Below, in pieces: positions 43,542 to 51,489 of a stretch of 64,000 nt of DNA. The translations under genes were made by a program, and so were the position numbers. The DNA lies in the NCBI GenBank assembly GCA_934394545.1, contig CAKRRG010000002.1, forward strand, positions 1 through 64,000, in the 5' to 3' direction. Numbering within the stretch: position 1 is the first letter of the stretch; each line of letters begins with the position of its first letter. Under the pieces are notes generated by a model, which saw nothing but the letters and a program-made list of their open reading frames with translations, ran no database searches and was not told the DNA's origin. The stretch comes from an uncultured Blautia sp. (lineage in GTDB: Bacteria > Bacillota > Clostridia > Lachnospirales > Lachnospiraceae).

Positions 43542-45046
43542 GAGTTATCTTCTCCTTTCAGATATTCATTCAGTTGTCTCTGTTTTTCTGAAATGACCGT
43601 GCCAATTCCGGCAGCGCTTAACTCCTGGCGAAGGATAGGAAGATATTTGGCAGGATTCAGCTGACCGGTAGTCAGGCCACTATAGTATTGTCTGGCAACT
43701 GCTGTACAACGCAGAAATTCATTTGCAACAGGTGTTTCATCAAAGGAAAATCCAATTGCAATGGAACGGATAGAGGTATCGTTATAATCTGTAATCTGTT
43801 GCCAGAGATCTTCCGGAAGTCCTTCCCATACAGGCATGAGCATTTCGTTTCCGTACATCCATCCTAAAAACTGGGAATAACGGCTGTTGTCTACATTGAT
43901 TCCTTCGGGATAACCAATTGTTTTGTGCTCAGGATCTTTATATTCGTAGTGCACGCCTTCTTTTCCATAGGTGAGGATGCGAATAACATTTTCATCGGTA
44001 TACATTCGTCTCAAAAAGCGCATGGCAGCTTCTTTATGCTGACTTTTGGCGGGGATTTCCCAGAAGAGATTATCCGCATTAAAAGAAGAAATATAATGAT
44101 TGCTAAGGACCACGCAGGCAATTTCAGTTCCGGATCCTCTGGTTTCTTCCACATCAAACCCCGGGTGATAATGGGAAAAACATCCGAACACTTTGTGTGT
44201 TTTCAGATAGTTGATGGCAGATATGGATGCTCCCGTGTCATCCATGAGAAGCCCTCCTTTTCGCCAGGCGTACATTTTATTTGCGAATGACGTAAATTCC
44301 TGTGTTTCGTAGAAGTTTACAATCTGGGAAGTCTGACCGTAATTTCTAAGAACTGCAAGTGGAGCCATAAAATTGTCGCCAAGGAAATCCATTTTCAACA
44401 GGGAGTCAATTCCAACATAAAGATTGATGCCAACTGGAATGATCGACGGAGCGGATTCTTTTAATTTTAGAAGTTGTTTTTCCAGGTCATCCATGGTTTT
44501 TACAGAATCCATCTGAAGGTCATATTGACGGGCAAGCTGGACATCGTATTCAAAGCAGGAACTGGAGGCGTAATCTCTGACAGAAGGCAACCCATATCTT
44601 GTTCCATCTATGTACCCTGTGTCCAGATAGTCTTTATTTAAAACTTCACAAATTCCATCACCCTGTTCCTGAAGCAGGGAATCAAGCGGTTCCAGTAAAT
44701 TCTGGGCAACTGCTTCTTTCATGCTTTTTGCGGTTCCAAACAAAATGTCAATGGGTTCAGCGGATTTCAAGTTTTGCATGAAATCATTATACAGGGCAGA
44801 ATAGCTTTGTACTCTGAACTGTACCTGATAGTCTTCTGCTTTCGCGAGATATTGATTCAATTCCTGTTCCACCAGATTAAAGTCCTGGCAGTTTTCGGCG
44901 TTTCTTTGCAGAAGGATGTAAATGGTTTCTGGTTCTTTTTTTGTGCCTGGATAAAATTGGGTGAAATAAAATCCAATACACAGGCAACTACATAGCAAGA
45001 AAATAAGAAGTGCTGGACGCCAACGGTGTTTTGTATTTTTGGTCAT
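43538..45046 (-). CDS. Membrane-tethered solute-binding protein, probable sensor subunit
   Basis: 502 residues. N-terminal membrane segment (residues 10-27) without a clear lipobox, then an extracellular solute-binding fold of the sugar-binding (MalE/LplA-like) class: VEQELNQYLAKAEDYQVQF, LLEPLDSLLQEQ, SCFEYDVQLARQYDLQ, SQHKEAAMRFLRRMYTDENV. I place the start at ATG 45046 behind GGGGGA; a longer in-frame extension to 45223 has no ribosome site or signal features. No permease genes accompany it; instead it heads a YesM-YesN operon with a 4-bp overlap. In Clostridium beijerinckii XylFII-LytS-YesN such a binding protein presents sugar to the kinase, and the same role is inferred here. Confidence 0.8.
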   Translation of the reverse strand: MTKNTKHRWRPALLIFLLCSCLCIGFYFTQFYPGTKKEPETIYILLQRNAENCQDFNLVEQELNQYLAKAEDYQVQFRVQSYSALYNDFMQNLKSAEPIDILFGTAKSMKEAVAQNLLEPLDSLLQEQGDGICEVLNKDYLDTGYIDGTRYGLPSVRDYASSSCFEYDVQLARQYDLQMDSVKTMDDLEKQLLKLKESAPSIIPVGINLYVGIDSLLKMDFLGDNFMAPLAVLRNYGQTSQIVNFYETQEFTSFANKMYAWRKGGLLMDDTGASISAINYLKTHKVFGCFSHYHPGFDVEETRGSGTEIACVVLSNHYISSFNADNLFWEIPAKSQHKEAAMRFLRRMYTDENVIRILTYGKEGVHYEYKDPEHKTIGYPEGINVDNSRYSQFLGWMYGNEMLMPVWEGLPEDLWQQITDYNDTSIRSIAIGFSFDETPVANEFLRCTAVARQYYSGLTTGQLNPAKYLPILRQELSAAGIGTVISEKQRQLNEYLKGEDNS

Positions 45047-45312
45047 TGCTGTAAATCCCCCTTTGCTATATTGTATCAAGTTGTCAGAAATTGGGCTATA
45101 GGTTATCCGTAAATTTTTCTGCAAATTACTAGAAAAGTGTCCCCGAGCGTTTGTATTCGGCATCCCGGTATACCACTCCATTTTCTGCCACAAACCTGTC
45201 ATTTTTGAATACAATTCTGTCATGATTGGACAACATTACCACTTAATATTGTGCTATACTACCAAAAATAGATGGTGATTTTTGTGAAAATACACAAAAG
45301 TGATTGCAATTT

Positions 45313-45373
45313 GCGTATGAAAATTGACAGTCTGCGCATGAAATGAACCGCGAACAGTAAAATCTGTTATAGT
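45313..45373 (+). promoter_or_regulatory. 21-bp direct repeat and promoter of GH3 gene 2
   Basis: GCGTATGAAAAT (45313) and GCGCATGAAATG (45334), 10 of 12 identical, lie exactly 21 bp apart. An extended -10 TATAGT (45368-45373) is 34 bp beyond the second repeat, and the -35 position is occupied by GAACCG, far from consensus. This is the clearest example of the shared glycosidase operator. The rest of the 397-bp divergent gap holds a candidate minus-strand extended -10 (TGG-TAGTAT, near 45255) for the binding-protein operon. Confidence 0.65.
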
Positions 45374-45442
45374 ATCACCATAAGAGATAAGCTTAAGCGT
45401 CGGCACCGGAAGGGCGGCGCAAATGATAAAAGGAGGGAGCTT

Positions 45443-48400
45443 ATGAGCAACAAGAAAAAGTCCACTGGCTTGTGGAGAGGACTTACATCAGTATCCGCCA
45501 GTCTTCTTGCAGTAACTGTGGGCGCATCAGCTATCGTGGATACCAATGCAGCATTTATCAATGCACGCCTTGGAATTTCCAGCTACAAGATTGTAGACAC
45601 AAGTAACGGAGAGAAAACAGATTCCACTTATTTCAAATCTGAGTTCTCAAGCCTTGATGAGGTAATTGCAGCAAAGGATGCTCTTGCAGCAGAGATTGCA
45701 TCTGAAGGAACTGTATTATTCAAAAATGAAGATACAACCCTTCCGCTTAATACTTCTTCTGACAAGGTCACTCTTTGGGGATTAAACTCCATTAATCCTA
45801 CACTGGGTGGTATGATCGGATCTTCAGTTTCCATTGATGGGGAAGCTGGTCAGAAGCAGTATGACATTCAGACTGCACTGACAGAAAAAGGCTTCACATT
45901 AAATCAGGATATGCTGGATCTTTACAGCAGTGAGGATGTAAACGGTACATATGGAAGAAAAGGCGGACATTCCTTACAGCCATCTTTCGGAACTATGTAT
46001 GAGAATCCGGCAGCTTATAATGTAGGTGAAGCACCGGAAAGCATTTACGATGAGGATGTTCTGAAGTCAGCAGATGATACGGTTGCGTTGGTAGTAATTT
46101 CCCGTGACAGCTCTGAAGCATCTGATTATAACCCGAATATGACAAGTGCAAATGAGGAAGACAGCTATGAGCGCCCACTGGCACTTTCTGATAATGAAAA
46201 AGCTATGATCCAGCTTGCAAAAGAGCACAGTACAAAGGTTGTTGTTCTTCTGAACACCAACAACCCAGTTGAGATCGATGAGCTGAAAAACGATGATGAA
46301 ATCGGTGCAATCCTGTGGACTGGCGAGCCAGGTGCGAATGGATTCCTGGGTGTAGCAGATGTTATTTCCGGTGAGGTGAACCCATCCGGTCATATCGCTG
46401 ATACTTATGCAGTGAATTCTACATCTGCTCCGGCAATGGTAAACTACGGTGTATATCTTTATACAAATAATTCCCAGGCTGGTTCCGATGCAGTGCTTAC
46501 AGAAACAAACAAAGCAGACTGGTATCTGGTAGAGTCTGAAGGAATTTACAACGGTTATAAATATTACGAGACAAGATACGAGGATGAAGTTCTCGGACAG
46601 GGAAATGCAGATACAGCAGAAGGTGCTACAAGCGGTAATGCCTGGGACTATGCGGCAGAAGTTTCCTATCCATTTGGTTATGGACTTTCCTATACAACCT
46701 TCGAACAGAAGCTTGAATCTGTAGATGTACAGGTTGGCGGAACTGCAACAGCAAAGGTAAATGTAACAAATACAGGTGATGTGGCTGGTAAATCTGTTGT
46801 TCAGCTTTATGTACAGGCTCCTTACACAGAAGGTGGTCTTGAGAAATCTGCAATCCAGCTGATCGGTTATGCTAAGACAGCAGTTCTTGAGCCAGGTGCT
46901 TCCGAAGAGGTTACAGTTGAGTTTGATCCTCTTTACATGGCAAGCTATGATGAAGATGCTGTGAAAGAAAACGGTACACAGGGTGCATGGTCACTGGAGT
47001 CCGGTGATTATTACTTTGCAATCGGAAATGGTTCACATGAAGCATTGAATAACGTTCTTGCAAACAAAAATGGCAATGAGGACGGTCTTGTAAAAACTGC
47101 TGATACAGATGAGATCAATGCAGATAATGCAATCAAATGGAACCTTGCAGATACAGATATTGAAACCTATTCTGTTGGTGTAGAAAATCAGCTTCAGGAT
47201 ATGGATATCAATAATCTGATTGAGAATACCGTTGAGTATACAACCAGATCTGACTGGTCAAAGGGCTGGGAACCGATAGAGTCCCTGACACCTACTGAGG
47301 CAATGATGGTTGGTCTTACCGATCAGCTGTATGAGCTTACAGAAAATGACGGTGATGGAAATGGTATTACCTGGGGTGCAGACAATGGTCTGAAACTGAT
47401 CGATATGATGAAGCTTGATGAAAACGGCAATTATACCGGAGCAGTTGACTTCGACGATCCTATGTGGGATCAGCTTATGGACGAGATCACCCTTGATGAG
47501 GCAATCCAGTTTATTGAAAAAGCAGGTGATGACTTCGAGAATATCGATTCCATCCAGCTTGCAAGAACATACGCAAACGATGGCCCTCTGGGTTACACCG
47601 GTGACCAGGTTGGCGGTTATTTCGTAAGATGGTCTAAAGACCTTTCAGACGAAGACTATTACACAGAAGAAACAGATGACAAGGCTACCTACCGTATGGC
47701 AACAATGCCAACAGAGCCGATTGTTGCAGCAACCTTTAACAAAGAGCTTGTTGAAAGAGAAGGCGAGCTTCTTGGAGAAGATGGTCTGTGGGCAAATGAG
47801 AGCTCCCTGTTTGCACCAGGTCTGAACCTTCACAGAACTGTTTACTGCGGACGTAACCATGAATACTACTCAGAGGATTCTGTGCTTACAGCTTATATGG
47901 GTAATGCCCTCACAATCGGACTGAAGAGCAAAGGAACAATGGCTGAGCCGAAACATTTCGCATTTAACCATCAGGAGGCAAACCGTTCCGGTCTGTCTAC
48001 ATTTATGACCGAGCAGGCAGCCCGTGAGAATGAGCTTCGTGGCTTCATGATGTGTATGAGCAGCAACAATGCACAGGGTGTTATGACAGCATTCAACCGT
48101 GCAGGAACCTCTTTTGTCGGTGCTTACAAGAACCTTCTTGATAATATTGCAAGAGGTGAGTGGGGCTATCAGGGCTGGTTTGTAACTGATATGATCAACG
48201 GTGCGGATTACATGAACTGGAGAGATGTAACAGCAGCAGGTGGCGGTGGAACACTGACAACTTCTGCATATGATACTTCTGAAATCGGAGCTATGGCAAA
48301 TTCCCAAAAAGCAATTGAGAAGGATGTAAGCTTCCAGCAGATGATGAAGAAGAACATCAAGTATTTCCTGTATCAGTTGGTACAGAGTAATGCAATGAAC

Positions 48401-48547
48401 GGAATCAGCTCCACAACTGAGATCCAGACTGTAAGAACCTGGTATCAGAATGCACTGACAGGCGCAGAGGCAGCATTTGCAGTACTTACCATTCTGTTCC
48501 TGATCATGACTATCCTAAAAACTGTTAAATCCAAAAAAGAAGCGTAA
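45443..48547 (+). CDS. Membrane-anchored GH3 beta-glycosidase with permuted domains (copy 2)
   Basis: 1034 residues, paralogue of the GH3 at 28859 along its whole length (shared SRDSSEASDY, YPFGYGLSYTTF, EYTTRSDWSKGW). Same swapped order: sandwich domain, Fn3, then TIM barrel with NDGPLGYTGDQ, CGRNHEYYSED, KHFAFNHQEANRS and nucleophile in VTDM (Asp916). Hydrophobic segments at residues 12-34 and near 1005-1026 would hold both ends in the membrane. AAAGGAGGGAG precedes the ATG. It heads a three-gene unit with a 4-TM protein and a repeat protein, under the best match to the 21-bp-repeat operator. Confidence 0.88.
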   Translation: MSNKKKSTGLWRGLTSVSASLLAVTVGASAIVDTNAAFINARLGISSYKIVDTSNGEKTDSTYFKSEFSSLDEVIAAKDALAAEIASEGTVLFKNEDTTLPLNTSSDKVTLWGLNSINPTLGGMIGSSVSIDGEAGQKQYDIQTALTEKGFTLNQDMLDLYSSEDVNGTYGRKGGHSLQPSFGTMYENPAAYNVGEAPESIYDEDVLKSADDTVALVVISRDSSEASDYNPNMTSANEEDSYERPLALSDNEKAMIQLAKEHSTKVVVLLNTNNPVEIDELKNDDEIGAILWTGEPGANGFLGVADVISGEVNPSGHIADTYAVNSTSAPAMVNYGVYLYTNNSQAGSDAVLTETNKADWYLVESEGIYNGYKYYETRYEDEVLGQGNADTAEGATSGNAWDYAAEVSYPFGYGLSYTTFEQKLESVDVQVGGTATAKVNVTNTGDVAGKSVVQLYVQAPYTEGGLEKSAIQLIGYAKTAVLEPGASEEVTVEFDPLYMASYDEDAVKENGTQGAWSLESGDYYFAIGNGSHEALNNVLANKNGNEDGLVKTADTDEINADNAIKWNLADTDIETYSVGVENQLQDMDINNLIENTVEYTTRSDWSKGWEPIESLTPTEAMMVGLTDQLYELTENDGDGNGITWGADNGLKLIDMMKLDENGNYTGAVDFDDPMWDQLMDEITLDEAIQFIEKAGDDFENIDSIQLARTYANDGPLGYTGDQVGGYFVRWSKDLSDEDYYTEETDDKATYRMATMPTEPIVAATFNKELVEREGELLGEDGLWANESSLFAPGLNLHRTVYCGRNHEYYSEDSVLTAYMGNALTIGLKSKGTMAEPKHFAFNHQEANRSGLSTFMTEQAARENELRGFMMCMSSNNAQGVMTAFNRAGTSFVGAYKNLLDNIARGEWGYQGWFVTDMINGADYMNWRDVTAAGGGGTLTTSAYDTSEIGAMANSQKAIEKDVSFQQMMKKNIKYFLYQLVQSNAMNGISSTTEIQTVRTWYQNALTGAEAAFAVLTILFLIMTILKTVKSKKEA

Positions 48548-48562
48548 TCGGAGGTGCGGATG

Positions 48563-48958
48563 ATGAATAAGAATAAAAAATCAATCGGACTGTATCTGAC
48601 GCTTGTAGCAGGCATTATTGCTATCGTAGAGGCTGTTTACTACGGTAAGGTAATGTACACATTCCAGCCGGTATATTATTTCCTGGCAGCAGCAATCGTC
48701 CTTGCGGTACTTTCCTTTGTACTGGTTGGTTTCAATAAAGTGATTACCGGTTTTATCCCGGTTGTAAACGCAGCATTAATGGCAAGCGCAGCAGTATGGA
48801 GCGCTTCCGTAATGGTAAACCAGATCGGATATGTAATTTCCGGACTGGACGGAATGGATACAATTATGAGCTTCATTATTTTCTGCAGTCTGGCAGTAGT
48901 TGGTATGCTGGTGAATATCGTAGCATCCTTCCTGCCGGTTGCGAAAGAGGCAGAATAA
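48563..48958 (+). CDS. Four-helix membrane protein partnered with GH3 copy 2
   Basis: About 131 residues, four predicted membrane helices, paralogue of the protein at 31989 (IGYVISGL, similar length). Family unknown. Start choice: CGGAGG (48549-48554) is 8 bp before ATG 48563; ATG 48560 is also possible. It follows GH3 by 15 bp. That the pair has been kept together after duplication argues for a shared function with the GH3 enzyme. Confidence 0.75.
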   Translation: MNKNKKSIGLYLTLVAGIIAIVEAVYYGKVMYTFQPVYYFLAAAIVLAVLSFVLVGFNKVITGFIPVVNAALMASAAVWSASVMVNQIGYVISGLDGMDTIMSFIIFCSLAVVGMLVNIVASFLPVAKEAE

Positions 48959-48968
48959 AACAAAAGAT

Positions 48969-48989
48969 TAACTGTACGACATACAGTTA
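48969..48989 (+). other. Intercistronic hairpin
   Basis: TAACTGTA and TACAGTTA form perfect 8-bp arms around CGACA. There is no T-run, so it is more likely an mRNA processing or stability element before the repeat-protein gene than a terminator. Confidence 0.5.
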
Positions 48990-49010
48990 CAATAGAAAAG
49001 GAGAAAAATC

Positions 49011-50135
49011 ATGAAGAAAAAAGTTTTAGCACTTGTACTTGCAGCATCTATGGCAGCATCCATGGCAACAAGCGTTTCTGTATTTGCAGAGGCAGCTACA
49101 GCAACTGTAGCAGATCTTCCGGTAGAGGCACAGTTCGAGCCGAACGCAGACTACGATGAGTACACAGTAGTAGAGTACACCATCGAAGATATCCAGGCAG
49201 ATCTTGTATGCACAGTTTCCACAAACAAAGATCACACAGAATTTTATCTTGAGTGCAACTTCTACGGCGATGACCAGATGACAAAGACAAAATACGATGG
49301 AAAAGAGTACACAGTAGAAGAGGATAAAACAGGCTTCATGAAAGGTGATACACCAGCTATCCTTGATAAAGCTCTTGAGCAGAACATCTGGGTACCGATC
49401 GGTGACGCAGCAGCATCTGATGATACAAAAGCTGACGACGCAAAAGAAATCAAAGGCGTAACAGAGGACAAGCTTCCGGCAGAGCCGCAGTTCGAGGCTA
49501 ACAAAGACTATGACAAATGGACTGTAGTAGAGTACACAATTGAAGACATTCAGGCTGACCTTGTTTGCACAGTATCTGCAAAAGAAGACAACAGCGAGTT
49601 CTATCTTGAGTGTAACTTCTATGGCGACGACCAGATGACAAAGACAACATATGATGGAAAAGAGTACACAGTAGAAGAAGACAAGACAGGCTTCATGAAA
49701 GGTGATACACCGGCCATCCTTGAGAAAGCAATCGAGCAGGATCTGTGGGTATACTTTGACAACGGCGCTGATGCAGCAGCAGATGACGCAGAAGCTACAG
49801 ATGATGTAGCAACAGATGGCGCTGCAGCTACAGCAGCAGATCTTCCTGCAGAAGCACAGTTTGAGCCAAACAAAGACTACGATGAGTACACAGTAGTAGA
49901 GTACACCATCGAAGACATCCAGGCTGACCTTGTTTGCACCGTATCTACAAACAAAGATCACACAGAGTTCTATCTTGAGTGCAACTTCTACGGTGATGAC
50001 CAGATGACAAAGACAACCTATGATGGAAAAGAGTTCACTGTTGAAGAGGATAAGACAGGCTTCATGAAAGGTGATACACCGGCCATCCTTGAGAAAGCAA
50101 TCGAGCAGAACATCTGGGTTACAATTGAGAAATAA
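49011..50135 (+). CDS. Secreted protein of three near-identical acidic repeats
   Basis: 374 residues, no family recognised. Signal peptide at 1-27 (LVLAASMAASMATSVSVFAEA). Three copies of a unit of about 95 residues start near residues 36, 157 and 279, each opening with LP-E-QFE and running through TVVEYTIEDIQADLVCTVS, FYLECNFYGDDQMTK, YTVEEDKTGFMKGDTPAIL. Linkers are Ala/Asp-rich. Every unit has two cysteines (LVCTVS and LECNFY), which could form a disulfide. The protein is strongly acidic, with no anchor at its C-terminus, so free secretion or loose surface binding is likely. DNA identity between repeats is high, suggesting recent expansion. Last gene of the GH3 copy 2 unit, with AAAGGAG in front. 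Confidence 0.8.
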   Translation: MKKKVLALVLAASMAASMATSVSVFAEAATATVADLPVEAQFEPNADYDEYTVVEYTIEDIQADLVCTVSTNKDHTEFYLECNFYGDDQMTKTKYDGKEYTVEEDKTGFMKGDTPAILDKALEQNIWVPIGDAAASDDTKADDAKEIKGVTEDKLPAEPQFEANKDYDKWTVVEYTIEDIQADLVCTVSAKEDNSEFYLECNFYGDDQMTKTTYDGKEYTVEEDKTGFMKGDTPAILEKAIEQDLWVYFDNGADAAADDAEATDDVATDGAAATAADLPAEAQFEPNKDYDEYTVVEYTIEDIQADLVCTVSTNKDHTEFYLECNFYGDDQMTKTTYDGKEFTVEEDKTGFMKGDTPAILEKAIEQNIWVTIEK

Positions 50136-50151
50136 TTGAAGCTGTAAGGCG

Positions 50152-50190
50152 AAAAGGCACTTTCCCAAAAAGTAGGAAGGTGCCTTTTTG
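50152..50190. terminator. Bidirectional terminator between repeat-protein gene and lacI
   Basis: AAAAGGCACTTTCC (50153-50166) pairs with GGAAGGTGCCTTTT (50175-50188), one G-U, with A and T runs on the two sides. It serves both converging genes. Confidence 0.85.
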
Positions 50191-50207
50191 AATACGAAAG
50201 CAACAGG

Positions 50208-51233
50208 TTAACTGGTAGTATTCCGGCGAATCAGTACCGGAGTGATTTGCTTATGAACAGGTTTTTCTAATGGTTTCGGAGCTCGTTTTTTTTGCTCTTC
50301 CATCTGCTGTACCAGAAGCTCCATGGCAGTATGGGCAATAACATCAATTTGCTGACCGACAGTTGTAATCGGAAGAATTGATTCACTGGCAATTGGAGAG
50401 TTATCAAAACCTATGATTTCGTAAGTAGGTGGTAATTTACCATATTTCTGAAAAATTAAGTTGAGAAACATATTGGCATAGGTATCATTCGCGAGAAAGA
50501 TGCCTTTTTTTTGATTTGGATACTTTTCTTCTATTCTTGTGAAGATACGTCTTATCTCATTTAAAATTTCCTGATAAGAATTGCCGCTTACGCTGAGATC
50601 CATGTCATAAGGAACCTGATATTCCGTACATGTTTCTTCAAAGGCACGTATACGGTCATAAGCAGGGATTGTTTTTTCAACATTGACATTGATATGAATT
50701 AATATATCGCATTTATCACGAATTAACAGTGAGGTAGCCTGAAGGGAACCCATATAATTGTCAGTGGTAACGCTGCTGATATATTCTGCCTCTCGCTCAA
50801 TGGCAATGATAGGAATCTGATAGGAAGCCAGCTTTCTGGATGACAGCGTATGGCTTAAAACAATAAGCCCCTCAATCTGATAGGAAAGAAGCTCTTCAAT
50901 ATATTGCTGTTCTTCTTCGGCGCCATGTTCACTGGAAAAAACAAGAAATTTATAATGATAGTCACTATAGCTTGAAAGAAGCTGTGTCAGCATTTCAGAG
51001 TAGTAATGCAAATAGAGATTGGGAATAATGATTCCGATAAATTCACTCTTACCATTTGCCAGAACTTTTGCAAGTTTATTTTTTTTATAGCCAAGGGTAT
51101 CAAGGGCCTGTGAAATCTTTTCCTGATTTTCAAGCGTAAGAGAATCGGGATGATTGAAATACCGTGATATTGTAGTTTTTGAAAAATGAGTATATTCTGC
51201 AATATCTGCAAATGTCACCTGTTTTTTTGCCAT
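50208..51233 (-). CDS. LacI-family repressor of the fructan locus
   Basis: 341 residues, normal length. Helix-turn-helix at 6-25 (VTFADIAEYTHFSKTTISRY), hinge helix near 50 (NKLAKVLANGKSE), then a periplasmic-binding-protein-like effector domain. Transcribed away from the ABC-transporter/GH32/fructokinase operon and presumably its repressor. Its promoter and that operon's share two tandem pairs of TAACCGGTTA sites, so it probably also limits itself. Effector likely a fructose-containing sugar (inference). AAGGAGAT precedes the ATG. Confidence 0.9.
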   Translation of the reverse strand: MAKKQVTFADIAEYTHFSKTTISRYFNHPDSLTLENQEKISQALDTLGYKKNKLAKVLANGKSEFIGIIIPNLYLHYYSEMLTQLLSSYSDYHYKFLVFSSEHGAEEEQQYIEELLSYQIEGLIVLSHTLSSRKLASYQIPIIAIEREAEYISSVTTDNYMGSLQATSLLIRDKCDILIHINVNVEKTIPAYDRIRAFEETCTEYQVPYDMDLSVSGNSYQEILNEIRRIFTRIEEKYPNQKKGIFLANDTYANMFLNLIFQKYGKLPPTYEIIGFDNSPIASESILPITTVGQQIDVIAHTAMELLVQQMEEQKKRAPKPLEKPVHKQITPVLIRRNTTS

Positions 51234-51313
51234 AAAAATTTAATCTCCTTATAAATAAATGAGAATAATAGAATGCTTTGGAATCTTTTGATAATGGAAC
51301 GATATTACTTTTT

Positions 51314-51342
51314 AGTATAGCAACTAATTAAAAAAAAGGCAA
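51314..51342 (-). promoter_or_regulatory. Promoter of the lacI-type gene
   Basis: On the minus strand TTGCCT (plus 51337-51342), 17-bp spacer, TATACT (plus 51314-51319). Operator pair 1 lies just upstream of this -35. Confidence 0.65.
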
Positions 51343-51350
51343 TGATAAAA

Positions 51351-51372
51351 TAACCGATTACGTAACCGGTTA
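51351..51372. promoter_or_regulatory. LacI operator pair 1
   Basis: TAACCGATTA (51351) and TAACCGGTTA (51363), 12 bp apart, upstream of the -35 of both divergent promoters. Confidence 0.7.
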
Positions 51373-51390
51373 TTTTAGTTTGAAAAAGTG

Positions 51391-51419
51391 TTGACATATG
51401 AACCTGAATGTAGTAACAT
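51391..51419 (+). promoter_or_regulatory. Promoter of the fructan operon
   Basis: TTGACA (51391-51396), 17-bp spacer, TAACAT (51414-51419). Operator pairs lie on both sides. Confidence 0.75.
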
Positions 51420-51431
51420 CAAATTATAAAG

Positions 51432-51453
51432 TAACCGGTTACTTAACCGGTTC
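51432..51453. promoter_or_regulatory. LacI operator pair 2
   Basis: TAACCGGTTA (51432, within the 12-bp palindrome GTAACCGGTTAC) and TAACCGGTTC (51444), 12 bp apart, just after the predicted transcription start. The two pairs are 81 bp apart, which would allow looping. Confidence 0.7.
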
Positions 51454-51489
51454 CAAGGACGAAAAGGGAAAGGAATGGAGGAGAAGTGC

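Noticed and set aside
45047-45223. N-terminal extension of the tethered binding protein to 45223
   Set aside because: No ribosome site, and it would put about 59 polar residues before the membrane helix; ATG 45046 behind GGGGGA gives a normal exported protein.
49026-50168. Long open frame (about 380 codons) on the minus strand opposite the three-repeat protein
   Set aside because: It mirrors the repeats of the plus-strand gene, has no ribosome site and encodes a Cys/Val-rich product of no family; the plus-strand gene has a signal peptide and AAAGGAG.
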